From positions 37,389,889 through 37,453,888 of the forward strand of contig CM067592.1 in the NCBI GenBank assembly GCA_034336665.1: a stretch of 64,000 nt of DNA, read 5' to 3'. The position numbers and the translations under genes were made by a program. The notes beneath the pieces were generated by a model that ran no database searches, was not told the origin of the DNA, and saw only the letters and a list, made by a program, of their open reading frames with translations. Below are positions 1 to 11,124 of the stretch, in pieces. This DNA is from Luscinia megarhynchos. Lineage: Eukaryota > Chordata > Aves > Passeriformes > Turdidae. Every line of letters starts with the position of its first letter. The stretch's first letter is position 1.

Positions 1-542
1 AGTTCTATTGTTTCCTTCAGTATATGCGGTGTTTAATTAGAATTTAAAGCTAAAAGGCTACATGCTTCTTTAGGAAGATTTTCTCAGCTCTGCACAAACT
101 TCTCTTTGTCTTATATTGCCCAGTTACTATTACCTGGGGGTTTTTTTATTCTATGCTAGGCAATAAACCTTTCTAAAATAAGTTTAAAGTCTTTCTCCCT
201 TTTTGAACTCTGTTGTACACTGTTTGACAAATAGATCAATAAACATTAGGTAGTCTCTGCATTGCATAAACTTCTAAATGTATTTCTTCAATTCATTCCA
301 CTTTTCATCACTTTTGCTTTTGAAATGGTACATGCTGTTATTTACAGGTAAATTTTCTACATTGATCCTTTCTTGCCTGTGTATTTCATTTGGTATCTTG
401 TGTAATGAAAATAATCTCCTCCACATCCACTCTCTAGTTAAAAAAAAAAAAGGGGGGGTGAGGGGGAAGAAAAATAAGAAGAGTGATTGACCTCCTTCTT
501 CATGATTTTTAGTGTCCTACACTGTAACCTGCAAGTCTCAGT
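1..542. other. A+T-rich DNA, no gene seen
   Basis: No exon, RNA gene or transposon is recognised here. Two AATAAA hexamers occur (near 161 and 238), which is expected by chance at this A+T content. A purine run (A then G) lies at about 439-483. The short open frames have no recognisable product. Confidence 0.6.
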
Positions 543-1750
543 ATCACAGAATGAGTCAGGTTAAAAGGGACCACAGGGGTCACCTGGTCCGACCTCCCTA
601 CTCAAGCAGGGTCATCCTAGAGAACATTCCACAGGATTGCATCCAGGCAGTTCTTGAACATCCCTCTCCGGTGAGGGAGATTCCACAATCTTTCTGGGCA
701 GCTTGTTACAGTGTTTGGTCACCCACACAATAAATTTCTTCCTTGTGTTCAGGAACTTCCTGTGCATTATTTTCTGCCCATTATCTCTTCTGCTATTGCT
801 CCACGCCACCAAGGAGAGCCTGGATCCATCCTCTTGGCACCCTCCTTCATATACTCACAGACATTGATGAGGTTGTCTCTCAGTCATCATTTATTGAGGC
901 TGAACAGGCCCAGCTCTCTCAGCCTTTCTTCACAAGTGAGATGTTCTAGTTCCCTATTCTCCTTTTTAGCCCTGCTCTGGACCCACTCCAGGAGCTCCAT
1001 GTCTCTTTGGCACTGAGGATTCCAGAACTGGACACAGCACTGCCTCACCTGGGCTGAGCACAGGGCCAGGATCATTTGCCTCACCCTGCTGGCAATGCTC
1101 TTCCTAATGCACCCTGAAACACCACTGGCTTTCTTGGCCACCAGGGCACACTGCTGGCTCATGGACAGCTTGTTGTCCACGAGGATCCCAAGTCCTTCTC
1201 TGCAGAGCTGCTTTCCAGCAGGTTGATCATCTGGGGTTATTCCTCCCCGGGTGCAGTAACACTTGAATTTGCAGACCCTGAACTTGCCTTTACTGACTTT
1301 CAGATGATTTATCTCTGCTCATGTCTCCACCCTATCAAGGCCTTTCTGAAGGCCTGAACAGCCCTCTGGGGTATTGGCCACCACTCCCGGCTTTGTGCTA
1401 TCAGTGACGTGCTGAGGAGGCATCTGTCTGAGGCACTGCTGAACAAGCTGAACAGCACTGGGCCCAGTATTGACCCCTGGGGCCACCCCAAGTGACAGGC
1501 TCCCAACTAGACTCTGTGACAACAAACACAACCCTCTGGGATCTGCCATTCAACCAGTTCTCAGTCCACCTCATTGTCCACTCATGTAGTCTGTGCTTCC
1601 TGAGTTTGCTTGCGAGGTTATTATGGCAGATGGTGTCTAAAGCCCTGCTGAAGTCCAACTAGACTACATCCCCTGCTCTTCCCTCATCCATCAGGTTGTT
1701 AGTTGCCCCATCATAGAAAGCAAACAGGTTGCTTAGGCATGAGTTACCTT
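543..1750 (-). mobile_element. CR1 LINE, 5'-truncated and decayed, minus strand
   Basis: This is the 3' part of a chicken-repeat-1 (CR1) non-LTR retrotransposon. On the minus strand it encodes the second half of the reverse transcriptase and ends in the short CR1 3' UTR at 543, where ATCACAGAATG is the complement of the typical CR1 terminal repeat. Recognisable pieces are LDTICHNNLASKLRKHRLHE and WLNGRSQRVV at about 1550-1660, DNKLSMSQQCALVAKKAS at about 1125-1180, and the C-terminal LPRKIVESPSPE near 650-700. The frame shifts between these pieces. The second catalytic box (F/Y-A-D-D in the family) reads V-T-D-S at 1397-1408, so the copy is dead. The 5' end stops near 1750 with no upstream ORF, the usual result of incomplete reverse transcription. 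Confidence 0.95.
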
Positions 1751-4700
1751 ATGTCATGTGATGAAATACCTTCTAGTTTTAGGATAAACACCCCAAACAT
1801 TGCCTCACAATTCCAAAAAATTAAAAGAGGTGATAGCACTTTGTATCCTTCTCCTAGTCCCTTTCGTTATTTTAACCTCCCATTAAAGTTTAATTCTCAT
1901 CCACTCTTCCACCTTAAACAGTATTTCCTCATTAAGGTTGGAATTGCCAACAGGTATTTCAGAGTATGTACAGCTCTTATAGTATCTTGCGAGACTACTG
2001 CACCTTGTTTCCTAATCTTGAATGAGCACTGGAGTACAGCTTCCAACAGTTACAGCAGTAAAAATTTTGCCTTTTGTTTTTGCCAATTCAATTCGCCAAT
2101 ATATGCACTGATTTTATGGCTGTGATAAAGCAGTAGTTTAATATCCTTATACTAATGGACTTATTTGTAAATCATCAACATGTCTGGAAATACACAGTCA
2201 AAAGAAATCTTCTGGTGGTGAATATGAATTTATTAATAGTATTTCTGGTTTTGTTGGTAAATGGTTAAATTTAAATCCTCAAATCTTGGATATGAGCAAC
2301 CCAGTATAGTGGAATGTGCTCCGTCCTTTTCCACACCATTCTTTGATTTAATTATTGTCCTATTTGAAGAAGAAATGGATTGCAAAGGAAAATAATAGCA
2401 AAATTATTTTAAAATTTGAACTGAAATGTAATTTTTAAAGGGTTAAATCTATGCAAGTAGAGTAGTTCTGTGGTTTTATAAATTTTAGGAGGATGTTACA
2501 GCAACAGTTCAAGTACTTAATATGATTTCTGCTAAAGCAACATGTCATTAAGAAGGGCCCTGACTTTTGCCCCAATTATAAGCTTTATAGATTTCCTGCT
2601 TCCTTTTACCAAGACAAAAGTTCAGGTGAAGAGATAGCTCTACAGGAAAATGCTTCACAGCGTAGCAGTTATGGTCAATAACTAACACACCAACCACACT
2701 GAAATATTTTTTAAAAGAATGCTCTTATTAAACTCCTGGATTATCTTTAGCAGTTGTTCACCCAGGTTTTACAGAGGGTACCTGAACATTTTTCTTGCAT
2801 TAAAATCACTCTCATTGGATCAGAATGTAAGTTAAAGCTATGGATTGTTAACACTTGCTATTTCTTGTTATTGTTAGTTATGTCTTATCTTGCCATTTTT
2901 CTTTCTGGATGTACATAATACCTACATATTCACAGATGGCAACGTTGGAATCAAATACATAAGTGAAATGCTCATTTTTTGCTGAGATACAATAAATGAG
3001 TAGGTATTGGCAGTGAGAATGATCTGTTAAGTACAAAAATCTCATTCAAACATAAATGATCTGGAGAAAAAAACAGGATAGGGGTATAATTTTCTTCCAT
3101 ACTTAATAGAGTTCAGTAGTGAATCGCTTAGAATTAGTTTTAAAACTGGTGTTAAATATTAGTTCCAAGACCAAAATGTTGCTGTTTAATACTGAAGCTT
3201 GAGGCTTACTCCTTGATTAGTGTTTTATCTGAAGATAAAGATTTTGCATGTATTTTACTGTGAGTGCAGAGAATGTAACTGATTCAAGTGATGGTTGAAT
3301 TCTTTTTGAGAAATAACCGGAAGAAAGCATAGCAGCTACCTTAAGGTATGTACTTAATCTTGTACCTGGAAATCACACTTTGAATCTTTGGCACTTCCCC
3401 TCAAGAAAATTTGCTTGTTTTTCCTTTTTTTATGTTAACAACATTGCAGATTGGAAGATGAAGCAATCTTTCCAAAGTTCTTAAAAATTTAATTGAGTAT
3501 AGGTTGACAATATAAATTATTTAATGTCCTCTGTAATGATAACAAGCACAATAAGAAAGTTTTGGAATATAAATGACCAATGCTGAAGTTTTTCTGAAAT
3601 TATCAGTTGTACTGACAACATTGCATCTCATTTTCTTAGAAGAAGGGATTTAGAAAAATAGAAAAATGTAAGCAAACAATGTATATGTACTACAGCATGC
3701 ATAAAAGTCAGACAAATCATGAAGATAAAAAAAAAAAAATCAAGAGAGACTTTGTCTTTATGTTCTTGACTCTTTGAAAAATCCTTTAGATAAAGACTAT
3801 CCACCTGCAAGTTCTTCTAGATAGATCATAGTATACAGAGAATTTGGTATTTTGTTTGTAATAAGCTATCAAAAAAGTTTTAAGGTCAGTTATTATTTAA
3901 ATAGATTCTCTGTTGATCTAAGGAAGGTTTTTGGCATAAAATGGCCTTGTAATTTACTTAACCATTCCATACACACAACAGTGGTGTATTTTAGTTTCTA
4001 GAATAGTTCAATAAATTCAAGAAAATAGCTTATTTATATTAAAAAAAAATCATTAAAGGTCAGTAAAAACCCAAATTTGTTACAGAGCTTTTCAAGCTCA
4101 GGAATGTTTTAGTCTTGCTTTAACTTTAGAAGGTTTGATGTAAGCTTCTTCTGCATTGCATATGATTGCTGTTTTAGAGAAAACCAAAGTAGATAGTAAT
4201 TTTTTAAATTTAGATTTGAAAGCATTTGCCATAACATTTTAGTGCCTCTGTTATTCTAATTTCTAAAAGTGAAGTTTAAAACAGAGTTTTAGGAGTCTCC
4301 ATTAATTGAATAATTAAGAAAAAAGGTTTTTGAGATGTTCAGCTGAGACCATGAGTCTAATTAAGGATGAGAGGGATGTTTTACTGGCTTTAGTTTAATG
4401 ATCTACTGAAACACTAGTTTGCCTCTCCAGTTAAAAGCCAAATTTTCACAAGTGTCCTTCTGTTTTTCTTCAGACTACCTTTCAGTGTCATGCAGCTCAG
4501 AGGTACAGTACTTATAGTAGTATAGTAAATCCCCACAAGTTCAAGAAGTTGGAGTGCATTTGAAACAAATGTCCAATTTCTGAAATAATTGTGGGCTGGA
4601 TTCCATGTGTTTGCTCTTTAGAATTTCTTTTAATTTTAATAAATCTCAAGCAGTCATTTTCATTCCCTTTTCCTATTAACTGCACTGCTGAACACAAAAG

Positions 4701-6159
4701 CTGTGTTATGTGCAGAATGACTGAGCTTGTCCATTCTAGAAAGGAGTTATGTTTGGTATCTAAAGAACAATAACAGTTTGCTGCCTGACTGATCAATGCT
4801 GGATCAAGTTCACATTCCCAAGCTCCCACTCTCCCACCTACGTACACAGAGGGAGCAAACAGAGGGAGGGCAGGCCCTCTTTTACACAGAAATGTTGAAC
4901 TTAGACTTGCTTAATAAGGACACAGCTGGGTTTGCATAGCAATAAACATAGATTTTAATTATTGCTTGTAAAAACATCCAAAGGAAAGCACAGAAGTTAG
5001 CACCAATTAATTTTTACCCTGCTCATTGTTTTCTTTACTCAATGGAAACAAACCATAAAAGTTTAAAATATTTTTCATGCTACACTGCCAGAAAAAATTT
5101 CTGTATTAGAGTATAATTAGGAAAGAGTAGCCTTTGAGATATCTGAAACCTCTCCAGTTTCAAGATCCTTATAAGTAATTTTAGAGAATTGGAACCAGAG
5201 TATGAAATAACAAGAAGTGAAATGGTACTCTAGGAAACAATATTTCGTATCTTTTTAGTTCAGAAAGAATTGGGCCTGAAACTGAGGTAAAAACCTTGTG
5301 ACAGGAACAAGTTGCTATATACCCTCCAGAGTGGTCTATGGTTTATAAAGAACACACATTTTACTTCCTGGAAATTTTTTCTAGGCTTTTTAAACAATCA
5401 TGTGTATGACTGGAAGCAGTGAATACTTGGGGAGGATGTACTGCAACATATACTCTGTATCTATATCACGCAGCCCTCTGTGTGCTGACCTAAAAAATTG
5501 TGAGCTGTGGATCCAACTCAGAGTGATCCTGAGGGTTCAAATGCTGCTGCTATATTTCCAGCTGGCTAGAACTGAGGATGGAAGTTCTTGCTTTTGAGCC
5601 CTATGCTGAGCTACTGAATACTGAATACTTCTTGAGAGCAGACGGTAACTAAGTTTGTGTAACAGTCTTCATTCCATTTCCATCAGTTCATTGTCTTCCA
5701 CACAAGTCAGTAGGAGCAATGTTGAGGTATTTCCCATCTTATGGTACCTTCCTTATCTCCTTTTGACTTAGCAATGCTTTAGTCAGACTGAAGACACAGA
5801 TGTTGATCACCTTCTCTTTAATCACAAAAAATAAGTTATTTTTCTAAAACTTGCTCCATCTCTATAAAGAAGAAATTTTTTATCTATTCTATAGTCTACT
5901 CACTTCTAAGGTCAAAGAGGAATTTAAATGCTGAAATGAGAATGTCTGGACAAAGATAGGTTTGAAAAGTCTATTGGCTGACAGAGCTAGTATATGTTCT
6001 GGTTCAGTTTATGGTTAATTGTCCTTAACATATGGGTTAGCAGTATACCATGGCCAGAGGGCTAGAGAACTTTTGTTTTGAATATGTTTCATTAGTAAAA
6101 CTGTCAGAAGTATTTTTGATTGCTTCAATTGATCACTAAAACTTAAATTTCAATACCTC
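1751..6159. other. 4.4 kb of A+T-rich DNA, no gene recognised
   Basis: No CpG clustering, recognisable protein similarity, tRNA-like fold or transposon end was found. The longest frame (1703-2125, plus) starts in antisense CR1 sequence and runs on by chance. The minus frame at 4512-4847 has low-complexity, unrecognised content. It reads as old, neutrally drifting intergenic or intronic sequence. Confidence 0.55.
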
Positions 6160-6294
6160 TGAAAGGTGTATTTTATTTCTTCAACAAGAAGTTCAACAAA
6201 CAAGTGAGGTTCTATCAAGTCACATCTGGGCCTTAGCCACACACTCTCCAAGCTACTGCAAAAAATCAACTCTGTCTTGGCTGAAACTAGGACA
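6160..6294 (-). mobile_element. Start of the 3' LTR of the endogenous retrovirus
   Basis: On the minus strand the sequence TGTCCTAGTTTCAGCC begins at 6294 and runs to lower coordinates. It resembles the 5' edge (TGTCCTGGTTT-like) of LTRs common in songbird ERVs, and it lies where a 3' LTR should sit, after integrase. The similarity fades at about 6160 and I cannot place the LTR end. No second copy is visible at the other end of the element, so LTR divergence cannot be used for dating. Confidence 0.5.
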
Positions 6295-6599
6295 TTATCC
6301 ACACATTATTCTTTATCATTTAATCATGCCCAGATCCTACACCTCCAACCATATACATATACACAAGCACATCTTTTCTGTAGTCAAGGGCCATCCCTCC
6401 AAGCTGTCTGTAGAGTTCATTTAGTCCATAACTGTGGGTTCTGTCCATCCTAGATATCCTCCAGGGCAGGAGGGCTGGTGTGCTGTGGGGGTTGCAGTCT
6501 GCATCAGGAGCTCATGGCTGTTGGAGCAGCCCATACTCATTGTTCATGGCAGCTCTGGCATACACTGGCAGCGTCATTCAGCAGCCAATATTATACAGT

Positions 6600-7640
6600 T
6601 ACAGACTCTTTTCACCCCAAAATCAAATCCCCTTGAGGTGCACATCACATTTCCTGGTCCCTCTGCATCACCCACCAGATGTGCTCAGGTCCTGGAGCAA
6701 AAACAATCCCAAGCATTGGTTTGCCTTGAGACAGGACTAATCCAAACTGTATTCCCTACAATGTTTCTTGTATGCATTATGGGGGCCTTATCCCCTTCTA
6801 CAGTGCAGGTGGTTTTGACTGGGCAGGAACAGCTCTACTGGTAGAGCCTGGGGTGTTAACTAAACCAGGCAGCCCCAGCTAAATGTAGAGCCCAACGTTT
6901 GAAGGTCTCACCACCCATTGCTTCCAATGTGGTTTTTAACAGTCCATTGTCCTGTTCAATCTTCCCAGAGGCTGGTGAGTGATAGGGAATGTGATACAGC
7001 CACTTAATGCTGTGTTCCCTGGCCTGGTAGTCCAGGAGGATGTTTTGGAAATGACTCTTGTTGTCTGCCTCAGTTCTCTCAGGGCTGCCACATCACCACA
7101 GGACTTGCTCTCCAAGGCCCAGGATGGTGTTCCAGGCACTGGTGTGAGGCACAGGATACTTCTCCAGCCATCCAGTGGTTGTTTCCAAGAGCAGGTAGCT
7201 CTTGCCTGGGCAGACCTGCAGGAGTGTGAGGTAACCCACCTGCCAGGCCTCCCCTTATTTCTACTTTGACCATCGTCCACCACACCACAGAGGCTTTGCT
7301 TGCCCTGCTTGATCCCAGCTCATGTTCCACAGTTCTGGACAACCTGGGATACAGAGTCCATGGGTGAGCCCATCCCTCGATCACAAGCCCATCTGGGTTT
7401 TGCATCTCTTCCCTGATGACTGGAGGTGTCATGAGCCCACCAAGTCAGAAATAATTCACCCTTATGTTGCCAGTCCAGACCCTCCTGGGACATTTTAATC
7501 CTGGCAGCTTGATCCACCCATCCATTGTTGCAATGATCTTCAGCTCTTGGGCACATTCACATCTCATGATGCACTCTTATAGCCAACTTGTCTACCCAGG
7601 CATCCTGCCACAGTTCAGCAGCTCAGGTGGGTTTGTCTCT
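6600..7640 (-). pseudogene. Retroviral integrase relic
   Basis: Frame-broken integrase of the endogenous retrovirus, which in a live element inserts viral DNA into the host genome. The N-terminal zinc-binding part is the clearest: the minus-strand frame at 7556-7320 has VDQAARI, DLDWQHKGELF-like sequence (LDWQHKGELF here), then WAHDTSSHQGRDA. The histidine pair is at residues 42 and 47 of that frame and the first cysteine at 76. The paired second cysteine is lost where the frame ends (NCGT then stop). The catalytic core (about 7270-6900) is scattered over several frames, and the D,D-35-E residues cannot be followed in one frame. It cannot encode an active enzyme. Confidence 0.8.
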
Positions 7641-8216
7641 GCTCTCCCAGCTGGTCTTTTTCCACCATTCCAGCCACCTCCACAGAGCATTTGCCACCAT
7701 CCACAAGTCACCATAGAGGTAGTGCTGGCCATTTCTCTCATTCAGTGATATAAAGCCAGCTGGCCAGCTGGGCAGCTTTCAGCTCTGCAACGTGAGTTGA
7801 TCCACCTTGTCACTCAGTTGCTTCTGTGACTCTCTGCACAGGCTCCATGCAGCTGCTTTCGATTTTCAATGTACCCCTACAATATGGCAGGAGCTGTCAG
7901 TGAAGAAAAGGTATTGCTTTCCATTTTCAGGGAGCTGGCTGTGTAGTGGGAATTCCTCAGCACGTCACCTTTTCCTCCTCCAATGATGATGGTCTGAAAT
8001 TTTTGTCTTCAGGCCAGTTAGTGATTAATTCCAAGATCTCTGCGTGACTGGGGTTCAAAAGCTTGTTGTTGTTCATGACCCCGCTTGAAATAATTTTTCT
8101 TCTGTGTCACATGATAGAGAGAGGGTTTACAATCTGACTGTAGTCAGGAATACACATCTTCCAAAACCCTCAGGCCTAGGAATGCCTGTGTTTCCTTTTT
8201 GCTGGTTAGTGACGAC
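7641..8216 (-). pseudogene. RNase H and connection domain relic of the ERV pol gene
   Basis: This segment follows the inserted LTR on the minus strand and continues pol. At 7896-7898 an aspartate codon sits in F-F-T-D-S-S-C, the place of the first catalytic aspartate of retroviral RNase H (T-D-G-S in the family), with the glycine changed to serine. The flanking sequence at about 7700 keeps a second family-like block containing WMVANAL. Several stops and frame changes occur, including stops near 8046 and 8100. There is no functional product. Confidence 0.75.
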
Positions 8217-8711
8217 TGTCATAGTTTAAGACAGTTTAAGGGGGACACTCTAAAATGAGTTAGTTTTAATCAATCCATTTCCACCAATAAGGAGAGATGA
8301 ACACAAGTAGTTGTTACAAGTGAAAAAATAATAGTTTACTAAAAAAACAGAGGCACTGTAGCTGGCCAAGGTGCCTCGCACTCAGACCTTTTGCCTCAGC
8401 AGGCACTGCTGGTGGGCTGGAGTGGCTGCACCAAGCCCCACTCTGCTCCTCTGGGTCTGCAGGCAGCCCTTGCAAAAGTCAATTTTTGATTGCGAAATGC
8501 AGCCTCTTACTGTTGTAAGTAGAGGCAAGAAAAAGCCAAGAGGCAAGCCGAGTGGCCAGAGAGCGGCAAGAGAGAGACTCTGCCTGATTGCCTTTTCTTT
8601 AAAGTTCTGGGACAGCCCCAGCCCCTGCCCTGCCACTCTGTTTGCCAGCCACAGGATCTTACAGGAACAGTAATGATTTTTGGGCACAGAGAGGTATGGA
8701 ACACAGTAACA
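8217..8711. mobile_element. Solo LTR inserted within the ERV pol gene
   Basis: About 495 bp that interrupts pol between the reverse transcriptase and RNase H parts. It starts TGTCATAGTTTAAG and ends CACAGTAACA on the plus strand, so both ends fit the TGT...ACA rule for LTRs in either orientation. The interior does not match pol in any frame, while the pol relic is recognisable on both sides. I favour the minus-strand orientation because a terminus like TTAAACTATGACA resembles 3' edges of songbird LTRs, but this is not proven. The flanks (GACGAC and TTTTGC) show no clear target-site duplication, so either the borders are off by some bases or the duplication has decayed. Confidence 0.65.
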
Positions 8712-9480
8712 TTTTGCGTTACCCAGGAGAGAGACATAGCTGCTGCTTTGCTAACCTTGCCCATTGGACTCTAATAATGTCCATGTTGCCATTTTATGCC
8801 AAAATACGGAATTTTCTGTGCAGATCCCTTAACCTGACTTTGCTTTATGGGAAAACTAGCATTCAGGAGGATTTGGATTATCTTCTCCCCTTTCTCAAAA
8901 ACTCTGCTCTGTTGCCCCACACTGTGATGCCATTACTGTACCGCAGGTGTTCTGGAGCCTCACCCTTTTCAAGTGCAGCCCTGGATCAATCCATGGCAAA
9001 TAGTGGGGCTGTGTTTCCACCCCTCGGGCAGTCAGTTCCAAGTGCACACCCCTCCAGCTGAAAGCAAACTGTGGCCACGCTAAACCTCTGCTGCTAAAGG
9101 AATGGAGAAAAGCACATTAGCAGTGTCAATGGTGGCACCACTTTGCTGCATTGGGCTCCAGTCCATACCGAAGTTCCAGCACAGCAGCGCTCAGAGGTGG
9201 TGTGGCTGCATTCAGGCCACTGTCAGTTTCCATTCTCCACTGGAGAATTACACATTCCATTGCACACTGGCCATGTAGGGCTGTTAAAGGGCCAGTGAGG
9301 CTTGCTACCACTCCCTGGTCTCCAGCCCACAAATCATCTCCTGGGTGGGACCACAGAGTCCCAGCTGGTGCAGTTTTGACAACGGTGCAGTGATGTGGTA
9401 GCAGTCAGTACCACAGTACCAAAGTACCACATCAGTACTTTGACCCTCAGCAGCCCCACAGCAGAAGGGTGCTCTCAGAG
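8712..9480 (-). pseudogene. Reverse transcriptase relic of the ERV
   Basis: Minus-strand remnant of the retroviral reverse transcriptase, which copies viral RNA into DNA. The fingers/palm part is visible at about 9230-9130 (GLNAATPPLSAAVLELRYGL). The stretch at about 8990-8900 holds WFAMD-like remains, ALEKGEAPEHLRYSNGITVW and then WGNRAEF-type sequence. The catalytic box (Y-x-D-D in the family) reads Y-S-N-G at 8929-8940, so both metal-binding aspartates are gone. Frames change at least twice and stops are present. The segment runs on to about 8750 (IKWQ block) before the inserted LTR. Confidence 0.85.
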
Positions 9481-9780
9481 ACCAGGCTTTTGGGTCCTTA
9501 AATAACCCTTTCCTGAGGTAATCTATGCCAAGGATCCATGTGGCTTCTGGGCCAGTCACAGCTGGGTGTCTTTGCCAATCATCCCAGCCAGGCTCACTCC
9601 TGCTTCCACTGCAGTCAGCTGTTGGGATTGCCTTGTTACCCCATAAATAGAGATTAATTCTACTCCTATATATCTTGATGGCAGCAGGGGACATTGTGCT
9701 CTGGTGTCAACTAAAGCCTTATACCCTTGCATGTCTGATGTGCCAGGGCATGGATCCACACAGTCTAACCGACCTGACTG
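9481..9780 (-). pseudogene. Retroviral aspartic protease relic
   Basis: The minus-strand frame at 9759-9556 contains ALVDTRAQCPLLPSRYIGVE, matching the active-site loop of retroviral proteases. The family D-T-G triad reads D-T-R at about 9708-9700, a change that would abolish catalysis. The next frame (9694-9305) carries GPEATWILGIDYLRKGLFKD, the C-terminal protease block with the conserved G-x-D region leading into reverse transcriptase. The frame is shifted between these two blocks. It lies directly upstream of the reverse transcriptase relic, the normal retroviral order. Confidence 0.85.
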
Positions 9781-10240
9781 TCCCTTTCCTCCACCTGGCT
9801 GGAGTCAGGGTCCCTCTAGTTCTGCTCATGGCACTCATTGCTCACTTCCTGTAAATATAAACTGGGGTCCCTTCAAGAGGAAGGTCCCTTCAGAACTAAC
9901 ACTAGCCCTTCTATTCTGCCTGAGGGAGGATTTCCCCACTGGTAACTGGAGTGGCATTTATCCTTGAAGAACATCCTGTGGTACCTGTTCTTTCTTTCAG
10001 CTCACATACCCTGTTAGTACACGTGGGTTTTCCATCCCACGTCCTCATGTCCTCTCTGTGCTCATGTGGGTAAAACCTCAGGTTACCTCATGGTATGTAC
10101 TCTCTCTCTCAAGCTGGGAGGTGCTTGCTGCCAATAGCAGAGACTCTGTTCCCATACTAGTAAGGCATGGGACATTTCCTCTTTAACTTGCTTGAGACAC
10201 TTGCATAGTAGTGAGAGCACCTGGTGAAATCAGAAGGGGC
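9781..10240 (-). pseudogene. Probable 3' end of gag, truncated
   Basis: This stretch precedes the protease on the minus strand and has the same raised G+C content as the rest of the element. Reading frames are short and broken, and no intact zinc knuckle (C-x2-C-x4-H-x4-C) was found. The assignment to gag rests on position. Similarity and composition both end near 10240, where A+T-rich DNA begins. Confidence 0.45.
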
Positions 10241-10280
10241 ATTTAAAAAAAAAGACCACTTCAGCACATCCTGAAAATAT

Positions 10281-10314
10281 TATCATATTCTAGATAATAT
10301 AATCTAATATGATA
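10281..10314. repeat. Inverted repeat (hairpin) beside the ERV end
   Basis: Left arm at 10281-10295 (TATCATATTCTAGAT) and right arm at 10302-10314 (ATCTAATATGATA) pair perfectly over 13 bp apart from a 2-nt CT bulge in the left arm. The 6-nt loop is AATATA. It lies about 40 bp outside the apparent ERV boundary. Confidence 0.7.
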
Positions 10315-10857
10315 CATGAATTATTTCTCTTACATGTTAATTAAGATTATATAGTAATAAGTAATAAGCTTATTATTTGGAGAACCTGTCATCCTGTGCT
10401 CAGAGATATTTTCTTTATCAGATTATGAATCTGATCATGCAAACTAAATATGTGGTAACAGTGACCTGTACCTAGGAGCTTTCTTCACAAAGCAGAGTGG
10501 CCAATGTGGATATGAAGGAAATATTTACATAACCACTTTGAAAAAAATATTCCTGCCACAATATATGAAAGTCATGTTGCAGTGTACTGAAAGTACATCC
10601 TCAAAGCTATTGTTTCAACAGGTTTTTGTCTCTTGGAGGTGGAGAGAGTTTCAGGAAGAGCAAGTTTGACTTGAACAGAATTTTTCTGGAGAGATGTTAC
10701 ATTGAAAAATACCAGACACAGCATGCTGATTGGAAAAGAGTGTGTTTATACCAGCACAGCAACTCTCAGAGGAATTACAGCATTTAGATTTATGGTATCA
10801 ATATAACTTAGCATCTTTCCTAAAAAATTGATAATGTCAGAAAAACCTGATTTTTCA

Positions 10858-11124
10858 TTTTAGTGCATAAACCTGTAGGTATGAAGACTGCACAAAAGCA
10901 GTTGGAGAACTTGCTGTTCTAACAGGAGCACATCCTGGCTGGATTTCTTTTTCAGTAATTTTTATGTGGTGCTGATATACTGTTTCTTGCAGTGCAGATG
11001 CACCAGCCATCTTGTTGTTTTCAGATGTAGCCCACTGCCTCCTTAGTCTCTCTGCAAAGTCCTGGTAGCAGTAGTGTTCTAAAATCCTTGCACTTGTTTC
11101 CCAGTTAAATGTTTCAAGCCACAC
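10858..11124 (-). other. Unrecognised 89-codon open frame, possible exon
   Basis: The minus-strand frame is open from 11124 to the TGA at 10857-10855. It has a protein-like composition for this A+T-rich setting: mixed charged and aromatic residues, such as WLETFNWETSARILEHYCYQ followed by DFAERLRRQWATSENNKMAG. There is no ATG at its start, because a stop lies just upstream of a GTG codon, so it would have to be an internal or last exon. The acceptor candidate (GATTAAG) lacks a good pyrimidine tract, and the donor candidate after SSYLQ is poor. I do not recognise the product, and chance is a fair alternative. It lies on the same strand as the candidate exons at 13.9-14.3 kb. Confidence 0.2.

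Larger units (their letters stand above)
6160..10240 (-). mobile_element. Degenerate endogenous retrovirus, minus strand, probably ERVL-like
   Basis: Reading the minus strand from 10240 downward gives the end of gag, then aspartic protease, reverse transcriptase, RNase H, integrase (zinc-binding part and core) and the start of the 3' LTR, which is the order of a retroviral pol region. The local G+C content is clearly higher than on either side. No env follows integrase, which fits class III (ERVL) elements; I assign that class from family resemblance of pol and the LTR start, not from a search. Every part has frameshifts and stops. The gag end is cut off near 10240 and no 5' LTR is seen there, so this is a 5'-truncated relic. 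A second LTR is inserted in pol (8217-8711). Confidence 0.9.

Noticed and set aside
1703..2125. A 140-codon plus-strand open frame
   Set aside because: Its start is antisense CR1 and the rest has no recognisable feature.
6434..6844. A 136-codon plus-strand open frame
   Set aside because: It is antisense to the integrase end of the endogenous retrovirus.
8371..8687. Overlapping open frames on both strands with higher G+C
   Set aside because: They lie inside the inserted LTR, which has no coding function.
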